Positions 36,375 to 36,386 of a stretch of DNA of 36,386 nucleotides are shown one piece after another (within the stretch, counting starts at the first letter, position 1; each line of letters starts with the position of its first letter). Made by a program: the position numbers and the translations under genes. The notes beneath the pieces were generated by a model that ran no database searches, was not told the DNA's origin, and saw only the letters and a program-made list of their open reading frames with translations. Source of the stretch: Priapulus caudatus (lineage: Eukaryota; Priapulida; Priapulimorpha; Priapulimorphida; Priapulidae); the NCBI RefSeq assembly GCF_000485595.1, contig NW_014577292.1, forward strand, positions 327,526 to 363,911, written 5' to 3'.

Positions 36375-36386
36375 CAGGACCTAGCA

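Overview
This window looks like nuclear DNA from an animal, most likely a marine invertebrate. The evidence is one conserved gene split by many GT-AG introns, an AT-rich background crowded with small DNA transposons, simple repeats, and arrays of the TTAGGG/CCCTAA type (the ancestral animal telomere repeat). I cannot fix the phylum from sequence alone. No bacterial-style operon, CRISPR array, rRNA or convincing tRNA gene was seen.

The one intact gene is on the minus strand from 20501 down to 5134. It encodes the vesicle-fusing ATPase NSF, the AAA+ motor that disassembles SNARE complexes with SNAP. I assembled 18 coding exons with consistent splice sites and phases: 2226 nt, 741 codons plus stop, against 744 residues in human NSF. 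The N domain, D1 with a full Walker A/B, pore loop and arginine fingers, and D2 are all present. D1 has Thr where vertebrate NSF has the N-ethylmaleimide-reactive Cys. D2 has Asp-Asn in Walker B. The two-codon first exon is the least certain part.

Region by region: 1-5133 is intergenic and downstream of NSF, with a GA microsatellite, an ancient dispersed repeat, several small inverted-repeat elements, a long CA/CG microsatellite, and a hAT-type MITE about 100 bp past the stop codon. In 5134-20501 the NSF introns carry three hAT-type MITEs or similar elements. Intron 14 also holds a 1.6 kb deleted transposon with a THAP zinc-finger fragment facing a frameshifted SWIM-domain gene, a pairing that suggests the ISL2EU group. 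From 20502 to 25826 there is the NSF 5' flank, a dispersed repeat, a decayed unrecognised coding-like block and a C-rich MITE. At 25827-26543 lies a PIF/Harbinger element with TAA target-site duplications and the N-terminal piece of its transposase.

The last 8 kb (28.7-36.4 kb) has the most unexplained structure. It contains a 1 kb inverted repeat with ~400-bp arms that shares a unit with the intron-14 transposon; an element with perfect 43-bp terminal inverted repeats enclosing CCCTAA-like repeats; a 1.75 kb palindromic element interrupted by another transposon; and a third inverted-repeat element again enclosing CCCTAA-like repeats. The recurring link between telomere-like arrays and inverted-repeat elements is the most noteworthy pattern I found. 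I see no other complete gene and no evidence of a multi-gene system.
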